This document shows positions 1-8,005 of a stretch of 64,000 nt of DNA, one piece after another. Both the position numbers and the translations under genes were made by a program. Location: positions 1-64,000 of the forward strand of contig QUJA01000013.1 of assembly GCA_003480425.1 (NCBI GenBank), read 5' to 3'. The DNA is from Firmicutes bacterium AM31-12AC (GTDB taxonomy: Bacteria > Bacillota > Clostridia > Lachnospirales > Lachnospiraceae). The notes beneath the pieces are model-generated. The model was not told the DNA's origin. It searched no databases and saw only the letters and a list, made by a program, of their open reading frames with translations. Every line of letters starts with the position of its first letter. Position 1 is the stretch's first letter.

Positions 1-66
1 TTTTTGCTTACACAAAAAGAGCCACTAAACCCCGTCCCTAAATGGTTCCCCGTTCCTGTTTGACTC

Positions 67-576
67 TCAACCTAATTTTTTTATCAAAAATTTCTGTAAT
101 GCATCTACACCAATTCCGACATAGACAACACCTGCAATCATTGCTACACCAATCTGAATCGGGAGTGTTCCAATCTCACTCACTTTCAACGGTCCCATAA
201 TCGTAAGTCCGATTGCCCATCCACACAGCCAGGATGGTGTAAAAATGTATTTCGGAACATTTTCACCGATGAGAACTGCGAGTCCTCCTAAAATAAACAA
301 TGTACAATATAATTCTACATCTGGATTGAATTGTAATGTTTCCATAATCCATACTGCCAGCACTGCCCACACATCTCCACATAGAAATCCTGCTGCTATT
401 TTAAATGCATCGGAACGCTTATTTCCATTTGCCACATATAAACCTGCACAAATGAGGGCTACTGCTCCTGTTGTCACTCCGATATATGTACTTAATACCG
501 CCCATATTGGCGGCATAAATGCGATGCCAAATGCTAATGTCCCGATACGAATTCGTTTTTCTTTTTTTGCGTCCAT
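67..576 (-). CDS. DUF1097 family membrane protein
   Basis: A 169-residue, very hydrophobic protein with about five to six membrane segments (from residue ~14 AFGIAFMPPIWAVLS to ~150 VAMIAGVVYVGIGVDAL). The length and Gly/Ala-rich helices match the DUF1097 (YcdZ-like) inner-membrane family, whose function is not established. I chose the ATG at 576: GGGAG lies 6 nt upstream, inside the stop region of the kinase gene, so the two are translationally coupled. As the last gene of the thiolase/phosphotransacylase/kinase operon it could move a carboxylate product or substrate; that is inference from position only. Confidence 0.75.
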   Translation of the reverse strand: MDAKKEKRIRIGTLAFGIAFMPPIWAVLSTYIGVTTGAVALICAGLYVANGNKRSDAFKIAAGFLCGDVWAVLAVWIMETLQFNPDVELYCTLFILGGLAVLIGENVPKYIFTPSWLCGWAIGLTIMGPLKVSEIGTLPIQIGVAMIAGVVYVGIGVDALQKFLIKKLG

Positions 577-579
577 CAA

Positions 580-1692
580 TTACTCCCAATCAAATCCGTC
601 CCATACTTTTTTACCAGTATAAACTTTTAAATTTTCTTCTCCATTTAATACGCGGATTGCTCCGGCTGCCATAGCTTCCATTTCAAATTCTCCCGGATAT
701 GCCGTGACCGGTGCGATAAATGAGCAGGCTTCTGTAATCTGAGCAACAAGATCTTCATTGTAGACCATTCCTCCGCCAAGAAGGATTCCATCTACTTCCC
801 CATGCAATACTGCTGCCATAGAACCGATGCATTTCTCAATCTGATAAATCATTGTATTCCAAAGCATTTCTGCATATTTATCACCATTTTTAGCACGGAC
901 AGTTAATTCCAATGCATCAGAAATACCTGCGTGACTTACAAATCCACCTGTTCTTGTGCAAAGCTTTTTCACATCTGCAATATCCAGATTATTTTCTTTC
1001 ATATAGCTTAATAAATTTGCAACAGAAATGCTTCCACAGCGGGTTGGTGCCATTGGACCTTCTCCCCCGACAATATCATATCCGTCTATCATTTTTCCTT
1101 TGCGGTGAGCAGATACGGAAATACCTCCTCCAATATGACATACAACATAATTGCATTCCTCATACTTCTTATTCATCACATTTTTACTATGACGGATTGC
1201 GGTTTCTTTTAAATTCAATGCGTGCAAATGTATAATACGGTTCACACCCTTTATACCTGTCATTCTGGCAAGATCCTGCAGCTCATCTACGTCCGGTGGA
1301 TTCACTACCATTGCCTTTGCACCATACTGCTCTGCAAATTCTCTTGCAAGCTGCGGTCCAAGACCTGCCGGATGAATCACGCCATTAGCGCTGTTTTTTG
1401 CATGGTCAAGCATCAAATCTGTCACTTCATATGTGCCGCCTTCCATTGCGAGCAGTCCGCCCCCTCGTCCGACAAATACATCCACATCATCCAATCTTAC
1501 ACCAGCCTCATTTAAAAGCTGTAAAATGGTGTCGCGACGATATGGTAACTGTTCCGGAAGAGACTGAAACTTATCCAGTTCTTTCGCATCATGGGATACA
1601 TTTTTTGAGAACAAACAATTCTCACCTTCAAACAATGCAATCTTTGTAGATGTAGATCCAGGATTGATTGTCAACACTTTATATTCACTCAT
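580..1692 (-). CDS. buk: butyrate kinase family carboxylate kinase
   Basis: A 370-residue acetate/butyrate kinase of the ASKHA fold. The N-terminus has the phosphate-binding TINPGSTSTKIALF motif; further on are GRGG (~residue 75), HIGGGISVSAHRKGKMID (~residue 187) and ILLGGGMVYN (~residue 305), all in butyrate-kinase rather than acetate-kinase form. The family converts acyl-phosphate plus ADP to carboxylate plus ATP, with butyrate, isobutyrate or similar as the acyl group. It follows the phosphotransacylase gene, separated by a hairpin, and makes the usual Ptb-Buk pair. The true acyl group here is unknown because the operon also has thiolase, DUF35 and carrier-protein genes instead of the standard butyryl-CoA genes. 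Confidence 0.9.
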   Translation of the reverse strand: MSEYKVLTINPGSTSTKIALFEGENCLFSKNVSHDAKELDKFQSLPEQLPYRRDTILQLLNEAGVRLDDVDVFVGRGGGLLAMEGGTYEVTDLMLDHAKNSANGVIHPAGLGPQLAREFAEQYGAKAMVVNPPDVDELQDLARMTGIKGVNRIIHLHALNLKETAIRHSKNVMNKKYEECNYVVCHIGGGISVSAHRKGKMIDGYDIVGGEGPMAPTRCGSISVANLLSYMKENNLDIADVKKLCTRTGGFVSHAGISDALELTVRAKNGDKYAEMLWNTMIYQIEKCIGSMAAVLHGEVDGILLGGGMVYNEDLVAQITEACSFIAPVTAYPGEFEMEAMAAGAIRVLNGEENLKVYTGKKVWDGFDWE

Positions 1693-1716
1693 AACATTTC
1701 TCCATCTAGTAATTAC

Positions 1717-1736
1717 GGGCGCATGTTACTGCGCCC
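1717..1736 (-). promoter_or_regulatory. GC-rich hairpin between pta and buk
   Basis: A perfect 7-bp stem GGGCGCA / TGCGCCC with a 6-nt loop sits in the 113-nt gap between the two genes. There is no run of T after it on the minus strand, so it is not a standard terminator. It could stabilise or process the mRNA between the two cistrons. Confidence 0.5.
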
Positions 1737-1805
1737 GCATTACATTTATATATTTAGTAGCGATTTTGGTTTATTTGTTTATTTGCATTCTTCTGCAATC
1801 AATGA

Positions 1806-2813
1806 TTATTTTGTTTTGCTTCCTGCTGCACGAGCTGCACTGATAATAATATTACCTTTAATTTCAGATACCGGGGCCCCTCTTGAGCAATCACAAACCA
1901 CACTGTTGAATCCCTGAAGCATTGGTCCATAAGCATTTGCATGTCCAAACTGCTGAATCAATTTTACTCCAACATTACCTACATTTAAATCAGGCCAGAT
2001 TACAACATTTGCCTTTCCGGCAACTTTGCTTTCTCTTGTAACTTTTTTTGCTGCTACAGCCGGTGAAATTGCTGCATCAAACTGAAATTCTCCATCAATT
2101 GCAAGATCCGGACGAAGCTCATTTGCGATTTTTACTGCCTCTACAACTTTGTCGATCAATTCTCCCTGACCACTTCCAAGTGTAGAATAACTTACCATCG
2201 CACATCTTGGCTCCCAGTCTAGCAATGCCTTTACAGTATCACATGCTGAGATTGCAATACTTGCAAGCTGTTCTGCATTTGGATTTGTACATACTGCACT
2301 GTCTCCGACTGCAAGCAAACTGCCTTCGCTTCCTTCAAATCCAGGAATATCACAAAGTCCGATACTTGAAATTGTGCTGATTCCCGGCTGCAGTCCAATA
2401 ATCATCTGTCCTGCTAAAAGTACATCTCCTGTTGTATTATCAATTCCTGCAAATGTTACCTCTGCCTCACCAACTGCCTGCATTACCATTGCATAATATA
2501 ATGGGTTCTGCATACGGCGGCCAAGTGCTTTTTCTTTCAAAAGTGTTTCAGGCTTTGCAACATAGTCTGCAATCAGTTTATTTTTGTATTCTTCTTCCTG
2601 AATATCCACAATCTTGAAAACATCTGTCTCATATCCGCGCTCTTTGCACAGTTCTGTGATTTTCTGCGCATCGCCTACAAGAATTGGAATGATATATCCT
2701 TCTTTTCCTGTCTCATAAGCAGCCTGCATCATTTTCTCGTTTTCAGCCTCCGGAAAGGCAACGCGCTGTGGATCTTCTTTTGCTTTTGCATAAATCTGAT
2801 CTAATACGCTCAT
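1806..2813 (-). CDS. pta: phosphate acyltransferase (Pta/Ptb family)
   Basis: A 335-residue PTA_PTB family enzyme. It carries VAFPEAENEKMMQAA near the N-terminus, the GxxxxT/S-type stretch around AGIDNTTGDVLLAG (~residue 120), CTNPNAEQLASIAI (~residue 175), MVSYSTLGSG (~residue 206) and the C-terminal NVGNVGVKLIQQFG ... GPMLQGF. The family exchanges acyl-CoA and phosphate to give acyl-phosphate plus CoA. By sequence it is nearer phosphate acetyltransferase than phosphate butyryltransferase, but the specificity cannot be fixed by reading. The start has GGAGGAG at good spacing. Its partner is the downstream kinase, so acyl-CoA made by the upstream thiolase would be turned into ATP. Confidence 0.88.
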   Translation of the reverse strand: MSVLDQIYAKAKEDPQRVAFPEAENEKMMQAAYETGKEGYIIPILVGDAQKITELCKERGYETDVFKIVDIQEEEYKNKLIADYVAKPETLLKEKALGRRMQNPLYYAMVMQAVGEAEVTFAGIDNTTGDVLLAGQMIIGLQPGISTISSIGLCDIPGFEGSEGSLLAVGDSAVCTNPNAEQLASIAISACDTVKALLDWEPRCAMVSYSTLGSGQGELIDKVVEAVKIANELRPDLAIDGEFQFDAAISPAVAAKKVTRESKVAGKANVVIWPDLNVGNVGVKLIQQFGHANAYGPMLQGFNSVVCDCSRGAPVSEIKGNIIISAARAAGSKTK

Positions 2814-2928
2814 TTTTCTCCTCCAAAAGTAATTTATTTACATTTTGTATTGTAAGAAATACATTTTCAAAACAACAGCACACATTTACAAAATGTGTCT
2901 GCTTTTGTTCTTTAAATTGTAAAATAAT

Positions 2929-3168
2929 TTACATTTCTTCCTCGATTAAATCAACAAGATCTGAGATTGTATTACATGCACTTGCATCAGCTAACATCAA
3001 AGCCACATCTAATTCATTTTCAATTTCCGAAACTAATGCTACCATCTGTACAGATGCTCCGCCTAAATCCTCTTTAAATGATGTTTTTTCTGAAAGCTCT
3101 GCTACATCTTTCTTGTATGACATTGCTACCATATTTAATACCTGTTCTAAAATTTCCTGTCTTGACAT
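2929..3168 (-). CDS. acyl carrier protein-like protein
   Basis: A 79-residue acidic, helical protein of PP-binding (acyl carrier) type. The 4'-phosphopantetheine attachment region reads EDLGGASVQMVALVSEIE, so the usual DSL triplet is ASV; the serine is kept. I prefer the start MSRQEIL at 3168, because AAGGAG lies 9 nt before it and overlaps the stop of the DUF35 gene. An upstream in-frame ATG at 3192 would place that same AAGGAG inside the coding sequence. A dedicated carrier protein beside a thiolase and DUF35 protein implies that the substrate, or an intermediate, is tethered as a thioester. Confidence 0.82.
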   Translation of the reverse strand: MSRQEILEQVLNMVAMSYKKDVAELSEKTSFKEDLGGASVQMVALVSEIENELDVALMLADASACNTISDLVDLIEEEM

Positions 3169-3181
3169 TGTTTTGTTCTCC

Positions 3182-3595
3182 TTATTCTTCATCTAAATCA
3201 AATACTACTGTTTTCACTCCATTATCACGTTCCACAATTGCTGCATGAACATTTACCGGAAGCTTCGCTTCCAGCTCTGCTCTGTTCTTTCTGCTGACTC
3301 CGCGAACAACTGCATTCAATCTTGTTCCTTCTTCAATTTCTACTTCTCCATAACAGAATTTACCTAATTTTTTATATTCCGGTTTTGTAGAAAGTGCTGC
3401 CGGTAATACGATGGAATGTAATTTTGCTTTTCCACTGATTTCATACCACTCTGTTTCATAATTTCCACAATTATTACATGCATATACAGGTGGGAATTCT
3501 ACATGTCCGCACTTTGGACACTTACGACCTAAAATTTTTCCCTCTTCAAGGCCTAAATAAAATTTCTCTACGACTTTCTCCAATTTGATAGCCAT
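3182..3595 (-). CDS. Zn-ribbon/OB-fold DUF35 protein
   Basis: A 137-residue protein with an N-terminal rubredoxin-like zinc ribbon (GRKCPKCGHVEFPPVYACNN ending CGNYE, two CxxC pairs around residues 24-43) followed by an OB-fold typical of DUF35 (YGEVEIEEGTRLNAVVRGV). DUF35 proteins partner thiolase-fold enzymes, for example in the PhlACB acetyltransferase and in archaeal thiolase/HMG-CoA synthase complexes, where they help channel acyl-CoA. It lies directly downstream of the thiolase gene, so formation of a complex with it is a sound inference. Confidence 0.88.
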   Translation of the reverse strand: MAIKLEKVVEKFYLGLEEGKILGRKCPKCGHVEFPPVYACNNCGNYETEWYEISGKAKLHSIVLPAALSTKPEYKKLGKFCYGEVEIEEGTRLNAVVRGVSRKNRAELEAKLPVNVHAAIVERDNGVKTVVFDLDEE

Positions 3596-3613
3596 GGTAC
3601 TTCCTCCTCTTTA

Positions 3614-4935
3614 TTAGTCCATTGTACGAATCACGATTGCTGCCACATTCTGTGCTCCGCCATATCCACGAAGCATTGCTGTCTTAGGCACTTTCTTAAC
3701 CTCACGTTCTCCACACTCATTCCACATCTGTTTACAAGCTTCGTACATATCAGCCAGACCAGATGCAGCATGCGCATGTCCAAATGATGTTCTTCCACCA
3801 TTTGTATTGATTGGTTTATCACCATCCCATGCTGTACGTCCATCACAGATATATTTCCATCCTTCTCCGTATGGAAGATATCCGGCAATTTCTGCTGATA
3901 CCAAATGAGAAGTGATAATAAAGTCATTTGCAAAGAAAATATCCAGATCATCTCCTGACAATCCTGTTGCTTCGTATACCTGACGAACAGCTTCCTCTGT
4001 TGCAGCAACTTCAAAATGTGGTGTTGTTGCTTCACAAGCAGCACTTCCTATTCCAAGTACTTCGATTGGTTTATGTTTTAAATTCTTTGCGATTTCCGGA
4101 TCTTCTCTGTTGCACATACGATACAAGCAGCAGCTCCGTCACATTTTAACTCAACTCCGCCTGCACGAAGGAAATCTCCCATTTTCGGATTATATGGAGA
4201 ATTCATGTACTCATCTAATGTCATGCCTGCTTTTTCTGCCAGTTCTTCGTATGTTGTTCTTTCAATCGCAAGCGGGTTTGTAGAAGCATTTCTTCTATTA
4301 TTAATGCACATTGCATTCAATGTGTTATTCATATCCTCTGCTGAAATACCTCTTGTACGGACATACCATTCAGCCGCATCGTCATAGATTAATTCCTGTC
4401 CGGCCATAAGTTGTCTTGTATATGTACGGTCATACAACCATGATGTTGTTTTCAAAAATTTATCCATTGTCATCTTATCGCGTTTATATGGATGCTTTGG
4501 TGTTTCTACGCTGTCAGCCGGACTTGGTGTACTGTCACCAAACTCAACGGCACCCGTAAGTACACAGTCATATTTTCCTGATGCAATTGCATTTACAGCC
4601 TGCTCGATTGCAAGATAACCTGTACAGCATGCTTCTGAGTGATGGATAGAACCTTTTCCTTTCATACCAAACCAGTTTGAAATCTGCACGTTTGGTGTTA
4701 AATAGTTTGAACCATTCAGAGGACTTGCCTGTCCATGGAAATAAAAATCTACATCCTGTGGATTTACTCCTGCATCTTCCATTGCCTTCAATGCTGCATA
4801 TCCAAACATTTCACCTTCTGTCAGTCCGTCTGTTTCTGGATTATCTACTGTATACATAAATGGAGTACATCCAACACCGATAATAGAAACGCTTCTCTGG
4901 TATTTTCCCAATTTCGTCTGATTCATTGTTTTCAT
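3614..4935 (-). pseudogene. thiolase (SCP2/PhlC-like), frameshifted
   Basis: This is one thiolase gene split by a frame change at about 4110-4122. The first part (4935 down to ~4115, about 280 codons) holds the nucleophilic cysteine region HHSEACCTGYLAIEQAV. The second part holds NTNGGRTSFGHAHAASGLADM, the catalytic His region, and the C-terminal GYGGAQNVAAIVI. Reading through ...ACIVCATE then EDPEIAKNLKHKPIEV requires one extra base in the GAGAAGATC stretch. Together the parts give about 440 residues, the normal length for the class. Both halves are otherwise well preserved, so either the break is recent or the sequence has lost a base. No slippery heptamer was seen that would suggest programmed frameshifting. 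In the operon it would cleave or condense acyl chains with the DUF35 partner. Confidence 0.82.
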
Positions 4936-5122
4936 CCTTTCTTATGAACATTTTCCTGCGTAAGAACATAGACATCTGTTTTTTGTATCATCATCCAACG
5001 CCAAGTCTCGCGGCTGCTCGACTTGAATTTTGTTCTTTACGATTCTTGCTTAATTATATATAATGATTTTAATGATTTCATCGTGTCACAGCATGATATT
5101 ATACGGATTAATTTTGATTTTT

Positions 5123-5138
5123 TTGTGCGAACGCACAA
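5123..5138. promoter_or_regulatory. inverted repeat, possible operator for the PucR-type gene
   Basis: TTGTGCG-AA-CGCACAA, 7-bp arms, lies 25 bp before the regulator start in the 228-bp intergenic region shared with the divergent thiolase operon. The position suits autoregulation. No experimental match is known to me. Confidence 0.4.
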
Positions 5139-5163
5139 TGGATTTTTTCATAAAGGAGTATAT

Positions 5164-6711
5164 ATGGAATATCAGATTTTTATGTCGAAACTAAAAGAAA
5201 AGGGGTATCAACCGCAAATATTCGGGCATTCTGACAATGTCTGTGATATGATCAATGTTCGAATTTTTGACCCGATGCGCCCACATTTTGAATCTTCAAG
5301 TCTGTATCTGACTTCTACAAACACAATGCCCGCAGCCAATACGAATGCTGAATTTACTTTGATGTGTTTTGGAGAACGTTTAGATTTCTCCGTATATGAG
5401 CAAAGTTGCTTCACTATTTTATATTTTGGCACCTCCTTCTCGCAGGCTGCACTTTTTAATACTGCTATGGAATTATTAACAGAAATCCAACAGATCACTA
5501 CAGGTATGCATCTCCTATTAAATGCCTCTTTTTCCGGAAAAGGACTTCAATATCTGGTAGACACTGCTTCAAGAATATTTGGTAATCCAATCTATGTTGT
5601 TGATTTACAAAATAAATATCTGGCCATCTCTGCCGGTATTGTTCCGGATAATGATTTCTTTCGTGAAGAAAGCAAATCTGGTTATATTAGTAAACAAGGA
5701 ATTGCTTCTATCCGCGCTAATCATCTGGATGAAATGGTTCGAAAATATAATCACCCTTATTACTATACAAGCGAACTTGTTCACACCGGTATGCTTGTAG
5801 ATGCGATCCACATACAAAATATTGAAGTAGGTCATGTCATGATGCTGGAATCTGAACATCCTTTTGAAGACTACGTTCCTGATTTCTTCCATCGTTTTTG
5901 TAAACTGGTATCACTCGAACTTCAGAAAGATCCTGCTTACACAAGAAACAAAGGGGTTATGTACTCTTATTTTCTTGTAGATTTACTTCGCAACCCACAG
6001 AATAATATTGAAAATCTCAAGGAACGTCTGGAGGTACTCGGCTATAATCTTAAAAGTTCTTTCTATATTATAGCCATACCACCATCTGCACAAAGTTCCT
6101 CTCATTTGCAGTTAGAAGTGATTTTGGAGCATTTGAAACGCATTTTTTCTGGAAGTATTTATGTCATCTATGAAGACACGATTGTATTTCTAATTAATAA
6201 AAACTTATATCAGGGCTTCAGTGAATATGAACTTTCGCAACTAAAAGAATATCTCTCTGCTAATAATTTAAAAGCCGGAATCAGTAACTTCTATCAGAAT
6301 CTGGAAGATACTTCTCGTTTCTATCAACAGGCGATTGATGCGATCAATCTTGGTCTGAAGTTAAACACTTCCAATCCGCTTTGTTATTATAGTGATTATT
6401 ATGTTTATAAAATGTTGGAAATATTTGAAAAAGAAGATACGGAAATCCGATTTTTAATCCATCCGGGATTGATGAACCTCTATTTATATGACCAGGAAAA
6501 AGGGACTGATTTTTTAAATACGCTTCAAGAATACTTGAAAAACCCGGGACAGTCTTCGCTTGTCGCCAAGAATCTTCATGTACATAAGAATACGTTACTG
6601 TACCGGATGGGAAAGATTAAGGAATTGATTGGAAGTGACCTGACACAGGGGGATGATTATATGAATATGAATCTGTCGTTGATGATTATGAAGTATCTGA
6701 ATATGTTGTAA
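5164..6711 (+). CDS. PucR/CdaR-type transcriptional regulator
   Basis: A 515-residue regulator. The C-terminal ~60 residues form the PucR-type helix-turn-helix (SLVAKNLHVHKNTLLYRMGK, then IKELIGSDL), and the middle carries the GGDEF-like PucR linker region (SSFYIIAIPPSAQ ... QAIDAINLGLKL). The N-terminal ~200 residues are a sensory region with a FGNPIYVVDLQNKYLAIS element. I chose ATG 5164 over the longer frame from 5023 because AAAGGAG lies 7 nt before it. Members usually activate catabolic operons in response to a small-molecule substrate. Being divergent from the thiolase operon, it is its likely activator. Confidence 0.85.
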   Translation: MEYQIFMSKLKEKGYQPQIFGHSDNVCDMINVRIFDPMRPHFESSSLYLTSTNTMPAANTNAEFTLMCFGERLDFSVYEQSCFTILYFGTSFSQAALFNTAMELLTEIQQITTGMHLLLNASFSGKGLQYLVDTASRIFGNPIYVVDLQNKYLAISAGIVPDNDFFREESKSGYISKQGIASIRANHLDEMVRKYNHPYYYTSELVHTGMLVDAIHIQNIEVGHVMMLESEHPFEDYVPDFFHRFCKLVSLELQKDPAYTRNKGVMYSYFLVDLLRNPQNNIENLKERLEVLGYNLKSSFYIIAIPPSAQSSSHLQLEVILEHLKRIFSGSIYVIYEDTIVFLINKNLYQGFSEYELSQLKEYLSANNLKAGISNFYQNLEDTSRFYQQAIDAINLGLKLNTSNPLCYYSDYYVYKMLEIFEKEDTEIRFLIHPGLMNLYLYDQEKGTDFLNTLQEYLKNPGQSSLVAKNLHVHKNTLLYRMGKIKELIGSDLTQGDDYMNMNLSLMIMKYLNML

Positions 6712-6714
6712 GTT

Positions 6715-7219
6715 TTGCTATTTAGTTCATGACAACCCCAAGCAAGAAAAGACTATGCACTCCTGCTCAGCTTCGTCGGGCAAGCCCGACTCCAATTCGC
6801 TGGATTGCATAGTCTTTTTCTTGCTTTGTGGTGTATCGTGATTGAAATAGGTGGAGCGATGAAGAATTTACTTTTCTGGTATCTGATGTATCTATATTCT
6901 CGGTTTATTTGCTTGTGCAGATGCTTTTTTGGCAACTGATGTATCTGCAAGGCTTGATATTCGCTGTTACAGATGCTATTTTCTTGACCAATGTATCTGC
7001 AACTTGCTTTTCTTTGAGCTTGCAGATACTTTTCAGCCTGCCCGTCATGTATAAATTGCATCTACATCTTGCCTTTTCTGGGATTTAAAGATACTCCCTT
7101 CGCAAATTTTGCATCTACATCCCACATTTTTGATAACATGAGGATGCTTCTCATCAAAATTTTGCATCTTCAATCCCCTAAAATCCGCTATCGCAGATAT
7201 CATCGCTCAATATCCTTTG
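6715..7219. repeat. tandem repeat unit 1 (~505 bp, hairpin-rich)
   Basis: The unit begins TTGCTATTTAGTTCA and is repeated, imperfectly, 505 bp downstream. Both copies contain the same order of parts: a long stem-loop, a GATGAA/GATTTACTTTTCTG block, then a series of short inverted motifs in which CAGATGC pairs with a GTATCTG 20-25 nt later. Open frames here give Lys/Arg/Cys/His-rich peptides that track the repeat structure, so I do not call them genes. Confidence 0.85.
6740..6826. terminator. long stem-loop after the PucR-type gene
   Basis: AAGCAAGAAAAGACTATGCA pairs with TGCATAGTC plus a T-rich arm ending CTTGCTT, a stem of about 20 bp. Inside is a second hairpin, GTCGGGC-AA-GCCCGAC. A-run and T-run flank it on both strands, so it can stop transcription in either direction. 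Confidence 0.7.
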
Positions 7220-7700
7220 TTGCTATTTAGTTCACAACTGCCCCAAGCAAGAAAAAGACTATGCACTCCTGCTCAGCTTCGTCGGGCAAGCCCGACTCCA
7301 ATTCGCTGGATTGCATAGTCTTTTTCTTGCTTTGCGGTGTGCCGTAATTGAAATAGGTAAAGTGATGAAAGATTTACTTTTCTGGGATCTGATGTATCTA
7401 TATCCTCGGTTTATTCGCTGCCGCAGATGCTTTTTTAACAACTGATGTATCTGCACTGCCTTGATATTCATTGTCGCAGATGCTCTTTTTTAGACCGATG
7501 TATCTGCAACTTGCTCTTCTTTGGACTTGCAGATGCTTTTCAGTCTGCCTGACATGTATAATTGCATCTACATCTTGCTTTTTCTGGGATTTAAAGATAC
7601 TTCCTTCGCAAATTTTGCATCTACATCTCACGTTTTCGATAACGTGAGGATGCTTCTCATTGAAATTCTGCATCCTCAACCTGCACTTTCTAGACCTTGC
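7220..7700. repeat. tandem repeat unit 2
   Basis: Second copy of the 505-bp unit, starting with the same TTGCTATTTAGTTCA. Similarity to unit 1 fades after about 7690, in the GCATCCTCAACC stretch. Differences from unit 1 are scattered point changes, many of them keeping the hairpins paired. Confidence 0.85.
7245..7332. terminator. long stem-loop, second copy
   Basis: Same element as at 6740-6826, with five A instead of four in the left arm, which makes the stem AAGCAAGAAAAAGACTATGC perfectly complementary to the right arm. The inner GTCGGGC hairpin is unchanged. Confidence 0.7.
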
Positions 7701-7812
7701 GGATATTCCCCAGTAAAGCACTGCTCTTTAATTCATTGGATTTGCGATAACGCACTGAGAAAAAATATTGGATATGAATTTCTGTGAATACAAAGGAAGC
7801 GATTGGAAATAC

Positions 7813-7917
7813 TAAAAGGCCAGAATTTTACGTTAGAGCTTAGAAACTTGCTGTTTGAGGGCACAGCTCGAATTGCTGGTTTCTAAGCTCTGCTTTTAGT
7901 AATAATTCTGACCTTTA
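7813..7917. repeat. intergenic nested inverted repeat
   Basis: Outer arms AAAAGGCCAGAATT and AATTCTGACCTTT enclose inner arms GAGCTTAGAAAC and GTTTCTAAGCTC around a ~35-nt loop. The nesting of two stems and the absence of coding potential suggest a structured RNA or a small non-autonomous element. Confidence 0.55.
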
Positions 7918-7989
7918 TGTGTCTCCCGCTCATGGAATCTGAGCAAGAATTCTTATATCAATTTTTTGTAAGGAACGTATTGCCACCTA

Positions 7990-8005
7990 ATGAACTAAAT
8001 AGCAA
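7990..8005. repeat. inverted copy of the repeat-unit start
   Basis: ATGAACTAAATAGCAA is the exact reverse complement of the first 16 bp of unit 1 (6715-6730) and overlaps the stop codon of the dipeptidase gene. The two copies bracket a 1.29-kb gene-free block. Confidence 0.6.

Noticed and set aside
1-66. Terminator at the left edge
   Set aside because: The AACCCCGTCCC/GGTTCCCCG stretch pairs poorly and the region is cut by the window edge, so no call was made.
3614-4935. Programmed frameshift in the thiolase
   Set aside because: No slippery heptamer or following strong stem was seen at the junction, and other genes in the window have similar one-base losses.
6840-7680. Regular CAGATGC/GTATCTGC motifs considered as a CRISPR array
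   Set aside because: Repeats are too short and variable, spacing is uneven, and no cas genes are in the window.
6753-7721. Open frames on the minus strand giving Lys/Arg/Cys/His-rich peptides (for example ending CNPANWSRACPTKLSRSA)
   Set aside because: They follow the DNA repeats and hairpins exactly, have no ribosome sites, and the peptide similarity between copies is explained by the 505-bp repeat. Treated as non-coding.
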